Source: JBOFCO01 sp051646105
GTDB lineage: Bacteria; Pseudomonadota; Alphaproteobacteria; Rhodobacterales; Rhodobacteraceae
Direction: 5' to 3'
Assembly (NCBI GenBank): GCA_051646105.1
Contig: JBOFCO010000002.1
Location: 1-59,278 of the forward strand
Length of the DNA stretch: 59,278 nt
The translations under genes and the position numbers were made by a program. The notes beneath the pieces were generated by a model. That model worked only from the letters and a program-made list of their open reading frames with translations. It was not told the origin of the DNA and searched no databases. Every line of letters starts with the position of its first letter. The first letter of the stretch is position 1. This document shows positions 34,401 through 43,064 of this stretch, piece after piece.

Positions 34401-37400
34401 ACCGGGCCAAGCAGCATCGCCAGTTCCGGTGCGGGGACCGCTTCATCGGCGACGCGCATCGCACCACGTGTCACGAGCGTCATCTTGCACCCAGTCCCGG
34501 CATCGGCCAGTTGCAGCATCCGCGCCAACAGATAGGCGCTGTCAAACGCCTTTCCGCTCGTCGCGGTGTCCAGCGCCCACAGATGCAGGACACGCTCCGG
34601 TATCGTACCAAGGGCCTCTGAAAGCCGGTCGAAATCCTCGGCATTGTCAGGGCGCAGGCGGAATCCGCCAGCAACCGCCTCAAACTCTTCGCCGGCCCGC
34701 AACGTGACCACGTCGGCGCGTTGTGCAGCCAGCGCCACAAGCACCTTGTCCGACAGCGTGTCATTCCCCGCGAACACCAGCCATCGCCCGCGCGCGGATG
34801 ACTTGCTGAAACTGCCCGGCGCTTCTGTCCAGCCGATGCTTTCGAACCAGCGGCCCATGTTTGCGCCCCGGATCAGGCTTAGGGGGCCATCCTCTACCGG
34901 CTGATTGCCCTTGCCCGGCGCGATCCAGTGCTTGCTGCGATCAAAGGCATAGGTCGGCACGGAAACGCGCCGCCCCCGATCGCCGTCAGGCAGCTTCGTC
35001 CAGTCAATCCTGCCACCCACCGCCCAGACACCGCCAGCGGCGGCCAGCGCCACGCCCATTTCATCCGCCGGATCCGAGGGCTTCGGGGCGGATGCAATGA
35101 TCGACGCCGGCTTGCCCACGCCTTCCGCCATGCCGACCAGCGGGCCAAGCGTCTGGCCCGGCCCGACCTCGATCACGATACGGCCCGGTTTGTCCAGCGC
35201 CGCAGCCAGCGCATCAGTGAAGCGCACGGTATGGCGCAGGTGGCGTACCCAGTAATCGGCATTGCCGAAATCTTCCGCTGTCGCCCAGTCCCCGCGAAGC
35301 GAGGACACCATCCGCACCTTCGGCGCCGAAAACGCCACCCCGGCGAAGCCGGCGCGGAAAGTTTCCAACTGTCCTTCCAACTGCCTGGAATGCGCCGCAA
35401 CATCGATATGGATGCGCTTGGCTTCGTGCTCGGTGCCCGCGAGCCTCTCCTCCAGCGCTGCGATATCCTCGGTCGTGCCCGAAACGACCACAGCGCGGGG
35501 CGCATTGATCGCGGCGATATCCAACGCACCGCCGATCAGTTCGCGCACCTCGGCCTCTGTTGCAGGAACGGTCGTCATCCCCCCTGCCGGGGCCTGATCC
35601 ATTACCTGTCCGCGCAGGGTAACGACTTTCAGCGCATCCTTGACCGACATGACACCCGCGGTGACCGCAGCAGCATATTCGCCCACACTGTGCGCGACCA
35701 CCGCATCAGGCCTGACCCCCCAGCTTTCCCAAAGCCGGGCATAGGCATATTCCAGAATAAACAGCGCCGGGATCGCATAGCCCGATTGCCCCAGCTTGTG
35801 CCGGGCATCCTTGTTGGCCAGCGTCTCTTCCAGCATCATTACCCGCAGGTCGGCGGGGGCATTCGCGGGCAGGTTGGCAAAGCACTCATCCACCGCCGCC
35901 TTGAACACGGGCGACTGCGCATACAGTTCCGCACCGGCACCGGGATATTGTGCGCCACCGCCCGGGAACAGAAACACGATCTCAGGCACATCGGCGGCCG
36001 ACTTGCCGCCCTTTGCCAGCGAAGAAACCTTTTCCTTCAGCACTGTCGCCAGCTCGTCCTTGCTGCGCGCCGCCACGGCCAGTCTTTCGGGGAAGGACCG
36101 ACGCCCGTGGCGCAGCGTGTAGGCCACATCCTGAAGCGAGGGCATTTCCGCACCCGTCAGCCAGTCCGCCCACTTCGCGCGGGTGTCGTCGATGGCAGGC
36201 AGGTTGCGCGCCGAAAAGGTAAACAGCTTCCAGCCCCCGGCGTCGGGGGTTGCAGCCTGCGCCTTTGCCTCTTCCACGATCACATGGGCGTTTGTGCCGC
36301 CGACGCCGAGCGAGTTGACGGCTGCCCGCAGCGGCGTCGCGCCACGAACCCAGTCACGCTTTTCGGAAACGACGCGGAAGGGGCTGTTTTCCCATTCGAA
36401 GCGTTTGTTCGGTGTCTTGAAATTCAGGCTGGCGGGCAGGGTTTTGTGGCGCAACGCCTCTACAACCTTGATCAGGCTGGCCCCGCCTGCGGCCGTATCC
36501 AGATGCCCGATGTTGGTCTTGACGGATCCGATGCCGACCGCGCCCTTGCCCGCGTCACGGTATACTTCGCCAAGCGCGGTCAGTTCGATCGGGTCACCGA
36601 TGGGCGTGCCGGTGCCGTGAGCCTCGACATAGCTGATGGTAGCGGGCTCCACGCCCGCCAGCGCTACGGCTTCGCCGGCAGCTTCCGCCTGGCCGTCGAC
36701 AGACGGTGCCAGATAACTGGCTTTGCCCGACCCGTCGTTGTTGATCGCCGTGCCAAGGATGACAGCCTTGATGTCGTCGCCGTCGGCAACCGCATCCTCG
36801 TACCGGCGCATCACCAGAATGGCCGAACCCGATCCGAACACCGTGCCCTGACTTTCGTCATCGAACGCCCGGCACAAACCGTCGGGCGACAGGATTTCGC
36901 CCTCCTGGTACTTGTAACCCGTGCCATGCGGCAGTTCGATGGTCACACCACCGGCCAGCGCCATGTCACATTCCATGTTCAGCAGCGAATTCGCCGCCAT
37001 ATGCACAGCAACCAGGGAGGTAGAGCAAGCCGTCTGCACAGCCACCGAAGGGCCGGTCAGGTTCAGCAGATAGGAAAGCCGCGTGGGCAGGAAATCCTTG
37101 TCATTGCCAGTATGGCGCAGCAGGAACAGGCCGATTTCTTCGACCAGCGCCGGGTTCGACAACAGGTTGAACGGCAGATAGGCCTGCATTCCCGACCCGG
37201 CAAAAACACCGACACGCCCCTCGAAATCTTCGGGCATACGGCCCGCGTCCTCCAGCGCTTCCCAGGCAGTTTCAAGAAAATGCCGGTGCTGCGGGTCCAG
37301 AATAGCCGCTTCGCGCGGGGAAAATCCCCAGAAACCCGCGTCGAAACTTTCCATGTCGGGCAGGATATTCGCGGCCCGGACATAGTGCGGATCGGCCAGA

Positions 37401-37570
37401 GCCTTGCGCGTCACGCCATGGGCCAGAAGGTCCGCCTCACCCAGACGACTGGTCGCCACGCGCCCTTCGGACAACATCGCCCAATATTCGGCCACGTTGC
37501 GCGCGCCGGGAAAATGGCCTGCGCGGCCGATGATCGCAATGCGGTTCGATGGACCTTCTGAAATGCTCAT
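31472..37570 (-). CDS. Type I polyketide synthase, KS-AT-KR-DH-PCP-TE
   Basis: 2032-aa single-module synthase. The KS (about 10-435) has Cys in TACSTS (about 181), EAHGTGT and NIGHLD. The AT (about 525-870) has AHSVGEYAA (Ser about 626) and an AAHS motif instead of HAFHS. The KR (about 1130-1320) has TGGNGGIG and the Ser/Tyr/Asn set in SSSSVVLGGAGQSDYAGANA. The DH (about 1330-1600) has EHVVAGQPVFP (His about 1354) and HPALMD (Asp about 1518). The carrier domain (DDFFALGGHSLNAV, Ser about 1708) is PCP-like. The TE (about 1765-2030) has GYSGGG (Ser about 1853) and CDHFTM (His about 2006). KR before DH is not the usual order. It should add a malonyl-type unit, reduce and dehydrate it, and release the product. 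It lies 64 bp after the formyltransferase-NRPS gene. Confidence 0.93.
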   Translation of the reverse strand: MSISEGPSNRIAIIGRAGHFPGARNVAEYWAMLSEGRVATSRLGEADLLAHGVTRKALADPHYVRAANILPDMESFDAGFWGFSPREAAILDPQHRHFLETAWEALEDAGRMPEDFEGRVGVFAGSGMQAYLPFNLLSNPALVEEIGLFLLRHTGNDKDFLPTRLSYLLNLTGPSVAVQTACSTSLVAVHMAANSLLNMECDMALAGGVTIELPHGTGYKYQEGEILSPDGLCRAFDDESQGTVFGSGSAILVMRRYEDAVADGDDIKAVILGTAINNDGSGKASYLAPSVDGQAEAAGEAVALAGVEPATISYVEAHGTGTPIGDPIELTALGEVYRDAGKGAVGIGSVKTNIGHLDTAAGGASLIKVVEALRHKTLPASLNFKTPNKRFEWENSPFRVVSEKRDWVRGATPLRAAVNSLGVGGTNAHVIVEEAKAQAATPDAGGWKLFTFSARNLPAIDDTRAKWADWLTGAEMPSLQDVAYTLRHGRRSFPERLAVAARSKDELATVLKEKVSSLAKGGKSAADVPEIVFLFPGGGAQYPGAGAELYAQSPVFKAAVDECFANLPANAPADLRVMMLEETLANKDARHKLGQSGYAIPALFILEYAYARLWESWGVRPDAVVAHSVGEYAAAVTAGVMSVKDALKVVTLRGQVMDQAPAGGMTTVPATEAEVRELIGGALDIAAINAPRAVVVSGTTEDIAALEERLAGTEHEAKRIHIDVAAHSRQLEGQLETFRAGFAGVAFSAPKVRMVSSLRGDWATAEDFGNADYWVRHLRHTVRFTDALAAALDKPGRIVIEVGPGQTLGPLVGMAEGVGKPASIIASAPKPSDPADEMGVALAAAGGVWAVGGRIDWTKLPDGDRGRRVSVPTYAFDRSKHWIAPGKGNQPVEDGPLSLIRGANMGRWFESIGWTEAPGSFSKSSARGRWLVFAGNDTLSDKVLVALAAQRADVVTLRAGEEFEAVAGGFRLRPDNAEDFDRLSEALGTIPERVLHLWALDTATSGKAFDSAYLLARMLQLADAGTGCKMTLVTRGAMRVADEAVPAPELAMLLGPVRVAPREVPGLAAAYVDLDAGPALPDDAQVTALLAEAAGGDTADLVALRGAKRFVRQRKPMDVVAPEGMPQRLRREGVYLLTGGNGGIGRLMALWLARTVGARLVLMSRRAKADAKFKAEVEAAGGKVIWVAADVCDAAAVDGAIDEARKAFGALHGVIHAAGTLNDAPLSAKSLQEAAAVIAPKVQGGLNLARALPPGSLDFFAVISSSSVVLGGAGQSDYAGANAMLESLAASRPDGLSIAWGVWRDAGMAARAYGAGDGTAAAGDPLLGEHDVSDDGIVTYSLLLDPMADWVVAEHVVAGQPVFPGTGYLELAQAAAAHTLGDRPFEITGLSFALPMTFAGELPRRVSIILSPIRQGYDLRIESQASVTGEATEHLRAQISIANGRDTKVPARLGKKQALVRSDRSGHAPQEELISFGPRWRNVGELRTSAEMAEGDFALPAEFAADAATHPMHPALMDMAATVGLNLLSDGGAGGMVYVPMSAERIRVLGKVPPLVRSRAIRVAEEPRRFVAFDVVIETPEGKPVVILERFAMRGVEGGTFQANPESPGKLTEQLLTTGIRASEAPDLFARVFSQDQAKIVVSPVSLDMVRLAMAEATRAAPVTERRSGAGDKIADPVAARIAEIWGEILGVNGVGNADDFFALGGHSLNAVRMFGRIRKEYGVNLPLATLFEAPTVGALAALVRAEGGIETETVTAETPVPARKASEWSPLVTISKGSPEVMPLYCVHGAGGNILNFRPLAAYLDRSIPFIGVRALGSDGGLEVDETIEAMAARYLAAIRAYQPQGPYRLSGYSGGGVVAFEMAQRLVAEGEKVEQLIFLDTLAPQVSEMGLSLAQKVWAIRKWDIRFTLEWWERRKKARIGGQQSEQIKNLIAKGEKIPDELVGQRLTSAYRRAQAAYHPKPYGGDVAMFRAKKAGTLFLAAGSKLGWDDYLTGKIRADVFDCDHFTMMSEPTVGRIGAIINALLINRKH

Positions 37571-37634
37571 CGCTCGTAAATCTTTCGGTATTCACGGGAT
37601 GCGTCGGTCGCATCCCGCCTTTCCTGACACTGTT

Positions 37635-40600
37635 TTAGCGCCGACCCATCCTGGCCAGCCGCGCTGCCGCCCGCGCCGCCCCACGGTTCGCAGCCGACGG
37701 TTCGTCACCGGCGCTTCCGTTCAGATGCGTCGCCATTGCCCGTACCGTGGAAAACCGGAACACGTCGGTTATGGCAATATCCCGGCCCAGCTTTTCCTTC
37801 AGCCTGCGTTGAACCTGCACCACCAGCAGTGAATGTCCGCCCAGATCAAAGAAGTTATCGGTAACGGAAACTTCCTTCAAGCCCAGTGCTTCACACCAGA
37901 CGGATGCAATCGTCGCCTCTGTGTCGTCGCCGGCGGCCACCATCGGTCCGCGGTCGGCGACCGCATCCGGCGACGGCAGCGCCTTGCGATCGATCTTGCC
38001 GTTCGGGGTCTGCGGCATCCGGTCCAGCAGGACGATCTGCGAGGGCACCATGATTTCCGGCAGCGCGGCGGCAAGTTGTTCACGCAGTGCGGCCGCATCG
38101 GGGCGTTGGCCAGCGCCTGTACTGGTGACATAGCCGACCAGCCGTGTATCACCCGCGCCGAATTCCACCGCCTTCACAACGGCTGTCTTGACGCCAGGAA
38201 GCGCTGCCAGTGCCGCCTCGATCTCACCCAGCTCGATCCGGTGACCCCGGATTTTCACCTGATTGTCGATGCGGCCCAGAAACTCCATGGCCCCGTCCGG
38301 GCGTCGGCGCACCAGATCGCCTGTGCGATAGAAGCGCCCTTCTGATGTCGTGACAAAACGCTCTGCCGTCAGTTCGGGACGCTGCCAGTAACCATCGGTC
38401 ACGCCGTCACCGCCGATCCACAATTCACCTTCCACCAGATCGGGCAGGGCCTGCCAGCTCGCACTGCGTACCGACAGCGCGGTGTTGGTGATCGGACCGC
38501 CCAGCGGCACCTTGTCCCCAACCTGATCCAGCCGCGCGACCGATGACCAGATCGTGGTTTCCGTCGGCCCGTACATGTTCAACAGGCTGCCCTGCATTGC
38601 CGCACGGATGCTGCGCGCCAGTTCCGGCGGGAAAGCTTCCCCGCCTACCATCAGCGCGTCCAGCTTGCCCAGTGCGATCCGCCCCGGCCCGTCGGCGGCA
38701 AGGAAGGTCGCCATCGATGGCGTGCATTGCAGATGGGTGATGTCTTTCTCTACGATTTCCTCGGCAACCGAGGCCTTGCGCCCCACGCCGCCTTCCTGTT
38801 CCAGGGCCACCATCAGCGCCTTGATGTTTGGCAGGTTTTCCAGAACCACATCGGTATTGATGCCGAAATCGATCAGACAGCCGATTTCATCCACGCCCAT
38901 CTCGGCAACCCGCCGCACGATTTCTTTCGCGGTATCCGGAGTGCCGAACAGGCCCGAGGTGCGGTAGTAGCGTTCAAAGGCGTGATCCAGAAGCTGATCC
39001 AGATCTTCGGCGGAAAGCTCTTCCTTCTCGAACATCTCCTGCGGGGACATGCCGGCCGCATCGGCCCGCTGCACGATGGTCGGAAAGGTCCAGCTTGCCC
39101 GCTTCACCAGATCGACGGCGGACTTCAGATAGCCCTTCATCGGGCCGCGCGCGGTTTCGCGTACCACATCCTCGTCCTGACCGACAAAGGTGTGCAGCAT
39201 CAGAACGACGTGGCCGGTGCCGGGATGCCCCGCTTCGCGCCAGGCGACGCGATAGGCTTTCACCTTCTCGGCCACTTCCTCGAACGTTTGGCCCAAAAGG
39301 TGGGTCAGCACGCCGCACCCCAGTTTCGCGGCGGCAGCAAAGGTTTCGGGGTTGCCCGCCGCCGTCAACCACAGCGGCAGTTCCGCCTGCATCGGCTTGG
39401 GGTGGATTTCGACCGGCACATCCTTTCCGTCATGGCCGGGGAAGGTCATCGGTTCACCCCGCCACAGCTTGCGGATGGTCTGCACGGTTTCCAGCATCAC
39501 ATCCTTGCGCTTGGCAAAGTTGTCCGGACGGAACACAAAGTCGTTCGGCTGCCAGCCGGAAGCAATGGCGATCCCGGCGCGGCCGTTCGACAGGTTGTCA
39601 ACCAGCGCCCAATCCTCGGCCACGCGCACCGGATGATGCAGGGCTACAACCGAGGAACCCGCCCGCAGCCTGATATTCTTGGTGATCCCGGCCACTGCCG
39701 CCGCCGTGATCGCCGGGTTGGGATACAGCCCGCCGAAAGCGTGGAAATGCCGTTCCGGCGTCCAGATCGCGGAAAAGCCGTTTTCGTCGGCGAACTTCGC
39801 GCCTTCCAGCAGCAGGCGATAGGCATGATGCCCCGTGCCCGCCGCTTCCGAGGCAAAATAGAACAGACTGAAATCAGGCAAGCGGCTTTCGCCCGCGCCA
39901 TCGGTCTGCAACACAAGCGTCGCGCCGCGCGTCAGCGTCCAGAACAATTCCAGCACTGAAATGTCGAAGGAAACGGAAGTAACGGCCAGCAGGCGCGCGC
40001 CATCGGCCAGTGGCACGGCCTCATCCATCCCGGCGAAGAAATTCGCCACAGCGCGGTGCGGCACCATCACGCCCTTCGGCTTGCCGGTAGAGCCGGAAGT
40101 GTAGATCAGATAGGCCAGATCGGTCACAGCGGCATTCGCGGGCAAGGCGGCATCCCCGGTTGCGTCGGGGAACATCACCTTGGAGGGGTCCAGCCCTTGG
40201 CGCGCCACTGCCTGATGGCTGGCGACAATGATCGGCGCGCCGGAATCCTCGATCATGTAAGCGATACGGTCGGCCGGATAGGCCGGGTCAAGCGGCAGAT
40301 AGGCCGCGCCCGATTTCAGGATCGCCAGCATGGCGATGACCAGATCGGCGTTACGTTCGTGGCAGATACCGACAATCCTGCCGGGCCCTGCACCGCGCGC
40401 GACCAATGCCCGCGCCAGCGCATCCGACCGCTTGTCAAGGTCGGCATAGGTCAGCTTGACGGTGCCCGCTTCCAGCGCCAGACGGTCAGGATGGCGTGCA
40501 GCGGTGGCGGCAAAGGCCCTGTCGATGCGCAGCGCATCGAAATCCTCGCCGCTGCGGCTGTCCCTGTCAGCGGCCAGGGGGATATCCGCTACCTGCATTC

Positions 40601-42077
40601 CCGCTGCTGCCGCAAATCGAACGGCATAATCTGCAAAGGCCGCCGCCATGGCTTTCAGCGCGCCCGTTTCATAGGTGCCGCCTCGCGCCACAAGGCGGGG
40701 ACGATCCGTGATCAGTACAACATCAGCCGCGCCCAGCGCTTCTTCATCCGTTCCGCTGTTGCTGATCGCCACCGCAAGGCTGGCCAGAGCACGGCGACGG
40801 CTGTCGGCATCGGGGATACGGTGCACAAGATCGGCGGCCATGGCGGGACGCGCCACCAAATCAGCCATGGCCTGCGTTATCTCGGCGACGGCCTCGCCCG
40901 CCGTCCTGTTCGCGGTTTCAAGGCTGATAGGGGCCACGGCCGCAAGACCAGGATGATCCACCGGACGACGAATGCCGATGGTAACGCGCGGCTGTCCGGT
41001 CAACCCGGCCAGCCAGGAGGCAAAGGCAGCGGCCAGAACATCGGATGCCAATGCCGTATTCAGCCCCGCCACCTCGACCCCGCCCGCATCACGATGCGCG
41101 CGCGGGTAGGGCGGCACTGCGGCGGTCGCATCCGCAAGCAGCGCTTCCCATTTTGGTTCTGCCTTGCCGATGGCCAGCAGGGCATCGGCACTCATCGCCG
41201 GGACGCCGGGCAACGCCACACCGGGGGCCAGTCCGGTTTGCGAAGCATTGCCCGCCAGATCTGTGATGCCGGTCAGCGTTACAAGACGGTCGGCGGCAGC
41301 GATCGTTACACTGTCATCGCCTATGGCGGTGATACGCCCGGCTGGAACATCCGAAACTTCGCCGATCTCCAACCGCCGCGCTACGAACGCCTGCTTCCCC
41401 GTCCATATCTTTGGCTCGCCCACCGGATTGGCATATCCACCAAAGTTCAGTGCGCGCACCAAACGGCACAGCTCTGCCGCCGGTTTCGTGAAATCAACGA
41501 AACCAAGCGCATCCGGGCGCTTGGCCCGCGCGTACCAGCCCCGTTCCCCAACGGGCACGCCGCCGGTCAGGTTGCCCGTTGCAATATCGCCCAGCAATTC
41601 GCGGAAACTTTGCAGCCCGGCGTCATAGCAGCTAGCATTCAGACTGAAGGCCGTATCAGTGGGCAGGACTTCGAAGCTGCGGGTGCGGAACACCCGACCG
41701 GCGTCGATCTTTTCCACCATTTCGTGCCAGGTTACGGCATGGGTGTGCTGCCCTTCGATCAACGCCCAGACCGGCACGTTCAGGCCAGCGTGCGAAGGCA
41801 GCGGGCCGTCATGGAAGTTGATCGCTGCGATCCTTGCCTGGCCAATCAGCGACATCGGCAGAACCGTGACGTTTGCCACGCTGAACAGATAGTCGACGGC
41901 CATGCCAGCGGTTTCAGGCGCTTCCGGCGTACCGCAGATCCGCAGGCGGTTTTCCTCGGCCCATTCGCGCAGGCGCGGATCGGCCGTAACCACCCCGGCG
42001 ATGGTCCCGCCCTGCTGTCGGAACGCTTCGGCGCATTGGATCAGAAGGGTTCCATTGCCACAAAACAGCGCGATCAT
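37635..42077 (-). CDS. NRPS initiation protein: formyltransferase - adenylation domain split by a luciferase-like monooxygenase - PCP
   Basis: 1480 aa. The N-terminal formyltransferase (about 1-300) keeps Asn and His in INFHDGPLPSHAG (about 87-99) and Asp in KIDAG. Residues 300-520 resemble a shortened condensation domain without HHxxxDG. The A domain starts near 525, with YTSGSTGKPKG near 660 and FDISVLELF near 704. It is then interrupted by a flavin-dependent luciferase-like monooxygenase (about 724-1100; SLFYFASEAA, SGWQPNDFVF), the MupA/Atu3671 type known to sit inside A domains. A-domain motifs resume with GGEAFP, NMYGPTETTIW and YRTGDLVRRR. The PCP is DNFFDLGGHSL (Ser about 1416). My signature reading, DILQMGMIWK, is glycine-like. 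GGAG precedes the ATG. It likely loads a formylated, oxidised aminoacyl starter for the next synthase. Confidence 0.9.
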   Translation of the reverse strand: MIALFCGNGTLLIQCAEAFRQQGGTIAGVVTADPRLREWAEENRLRICGTPEAPETAGMAVDYLFSVANVTVLPMSLIGQARIAAINFHDGPLPSHAGLNVPVWALIEGQHTHAVTWHEMVEKIDAGRVFRTRSFEVLPTDTAFSLNASCYDAGLQSFRELLGDIATGNLTGGVPVGERGWYARAKRPDALGFVDFTKPAAELCRLVRALNFGGYANPVGEPKIWTGKQAFVARRLEIGEVSDVPAGRITAIGDDSVTIAAADRLVTLTGITDLAGNASQTGLAPGVALPGVPAMSADALLAIGKAEPKWEALLADATAAVPPYPRAHRDAGGVEVAGLNTALASDVLAAAFASWLAGLTGQPRVTIGIRRPVDHPGLAAVAPISLETANRTAGEAVAEITQAMADLVARPAMAADLVHRIPDADSRRRALASLAVAISNSGTDEEALGAADVVLITDRPRLVARGGTYETGALKAMAAAFADYAVRFAAAAGMQVADIPLAADRDSRSGEDFDALRIDRAFAATAARHPDRLALEAGTVKLTYADLDKRSDALARALVARGAGPGRIVGICHERNADLVIAMLAILKSGAAYLPLDPAYPADRIAYMIEDSGAPIIVASHQAVARQGLDPSKVMFPDATGDAALPANAAVTDLAYLIYTSGSTGKPKGVMVPHRAVANFFAGMDEAVPLADGARLLAVTSVSFDISVLELFWTLTRGATLVLQTDGAGESRLPDFSLFYFASEAAGTGHHAYRLLLEGAKFADENGFSAIWTPERHFHAFGGLYPNPAITAAAVAGITKNIRLRAGSSVVALHHPVRVAEDWALVDNLSNGRAGIAIASGWQPNDFVFRPDNFAKRKDVMLETVQTIRKLWRGEPMTFPGHDGKDVPVEIHPKPMQAELPLWLTAAGNPETFAAAAKLGCGVLTHLLGQTFEEVAEKVKAYRVAWREAGHPGTGHVVLMLHTFVGQDEDVVRETARGPMKGYLKSAVDLVKRASWTFPTIVQRADAAGMSPQEMFEKEELSAEDLDQLLDHAFERYYRTSGLFGTPDTAKEIVRRVAEMGVDEIGCLIDFGINTDVVLENLPNIKALMVALEQEGGVGRKASVAEEIVEKDITHLQCTPSMATFLAADGPGRIALGKLDALMVGGEAFPPELARSIRAAMQGSLLNMYGPTETTIWSSVARLDQVGDKVPLGGPITNTALSVRSASWQALPDLVEGELWIGGDGVTDGYWQRPELTAERFVTTSEGRFYRTGDLVRRRPDGAMEFLGRIDNQVKIRGHRIELGEIEAALAALPGVKTAVVKAVEFGAGDTRLVGYVTSTGAGQRPDAAALREQLAAALPEIMVPSQIVLLDRMPQTPNGKIDRKALPSPDAVADRGPMVAAGDDTEATIASVWCEALGLKEVSVTDNFFDLGGHSLLVVQVQRRLKEKLGRDIAITDVFRFSTVRAMATHLNGSAGDEPSAANRGAARAAARLARMGRR

Positions 42078-42245
42078 CTTGATACTCCGACCTCAATACT
42101 TCCGGCGAGGGCATGACCCTCCCGAGACGTTTGCTTCCTAAGACACTACAAGCATGGCGGGAAAACGGCAAAAAACCGAAAATTGTTTCTTGAAGGCTTG
42201 GAAAGATTTCCACCAGTCAAATGCCGTAACAGCCAGTTTGCCGCA

Positions 42246-43064
42246 TCACGCTTGCTGCAGCGAAAGACCTTTTGAAAACAATGGACGCGGCCCGAAAGCC
42301 AGGAACAGGACAACAGAACAAACATAGTAGGTCACCGCATAGGCCCAATAGGTTCCCACCCCGCCGATGGTAGGAATCACAGGAAATATCAGAAGCGCGC
42401 TGTTGACCATGATCTGGAGCAAAAGCACGATCAGACCGCTTCGTGTGTGCCAATAGACGAAGGCACACATTGCCGCAATTCCCGTCTGGTTGATCAACAG
42501 CGCAACCGGGGGAAGATCGGGGATGATGCCGTAATTCAGCAACACCATCGGCATCCACCAGAGTGTCCAGAACACACCGACAATCTGGCTGCTGACAAAG
42601 GGTGTGAACCGGCTGCTCAGACTGCGCAAGGCATAGCTGACCCAAACGATTTCCCCGATGAACGCCCCGATAAGGACCGTGAATAAAATGCGTTTCTTGG
42701 CCACAGCAGTGATTGTTGCAGTCATCGCGGTCGGCTCCGCTGCCACAAACTGTTCGCCGACCAGTACCAGCGTGGCAACCATTGCCGCCCATACCAGCGC
42801 CACGACATACCAGGCCGGATGCACCCGCCATACCATCATGGGGCGCAGCAATTCCACGATACCGTGCCAGCCACTGCCCACAAGAACCACTGCACCCAGG
42901 ACACCGCCCAGCAACGCGAAACGGCCCATCGAATACAGGGAACCTGGCAGTAGTTTATTGCTGATGAGGCCCACGAAAACCGCGTTGACAACAACGATCA
43001 GGCACAGGAAAACCCACACCTCGCGGTCGTGCACCCATTTCCGAAGTCTCTGCACGTCAGGCAC
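42246..43064 (-). CDS. CPBP-like membrane protein with degenerate protease motifs
   Basis: 272-aa protein with about eight membrane helices. The fold pattern suggests the CPBP (Abi/CAAX-like) family: a first motif in IGEIVWVSYALR and a second in VFWTLWWMP. The catalytic residues are altered. The usual EExxxR reads G-E-I-V-W-V and the His of FxxxH is Trp, so peptidase activity is unlikely. CPBP proteins near peptide-antibiotic genes often confer self-immunity, which fits its place inside the NRPS/PKS operon. The GTG start overlaps the methyltransferase stop by 8 nt, so the two are coupled. Family assignment is tentative because the hallmark residues are missing. Confidence 0.6.
   Translation of the reverse strand: MPDVQRLRKWVHDREVWVFLCLIVVVNAVFVGLISNKLLPGSLYSMGRFALLGGVLGAVVLVGSGWHGIVELLRPMMVWRVHPAWYVVALVWAAMVATLVLVGEQFVAAEPTAMTATITAVAKKRILFTVLIGAFIGEIVWVSYALRSLSSRFTPFVSSQIVGVFWTLWWMPMVLLNYGIIPDLPPVALLINQTGIAAMCAFVYWHTRSGLIVLLLQIMVNSALLIFPVIPTIGGVGTYWAYAVTYYVCSVVLFLAFGPRPLFSKGLSLQQA

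Noticed and set aside
34928..37561. 877-codon open frame on the plus strand opposite the PKS
   Set aside because: Antisense shadow of a GC-rich coding region; its translation is rich in Arg, His and Gln without domains, while the opposite strand encodes clear KS and AT motifs.
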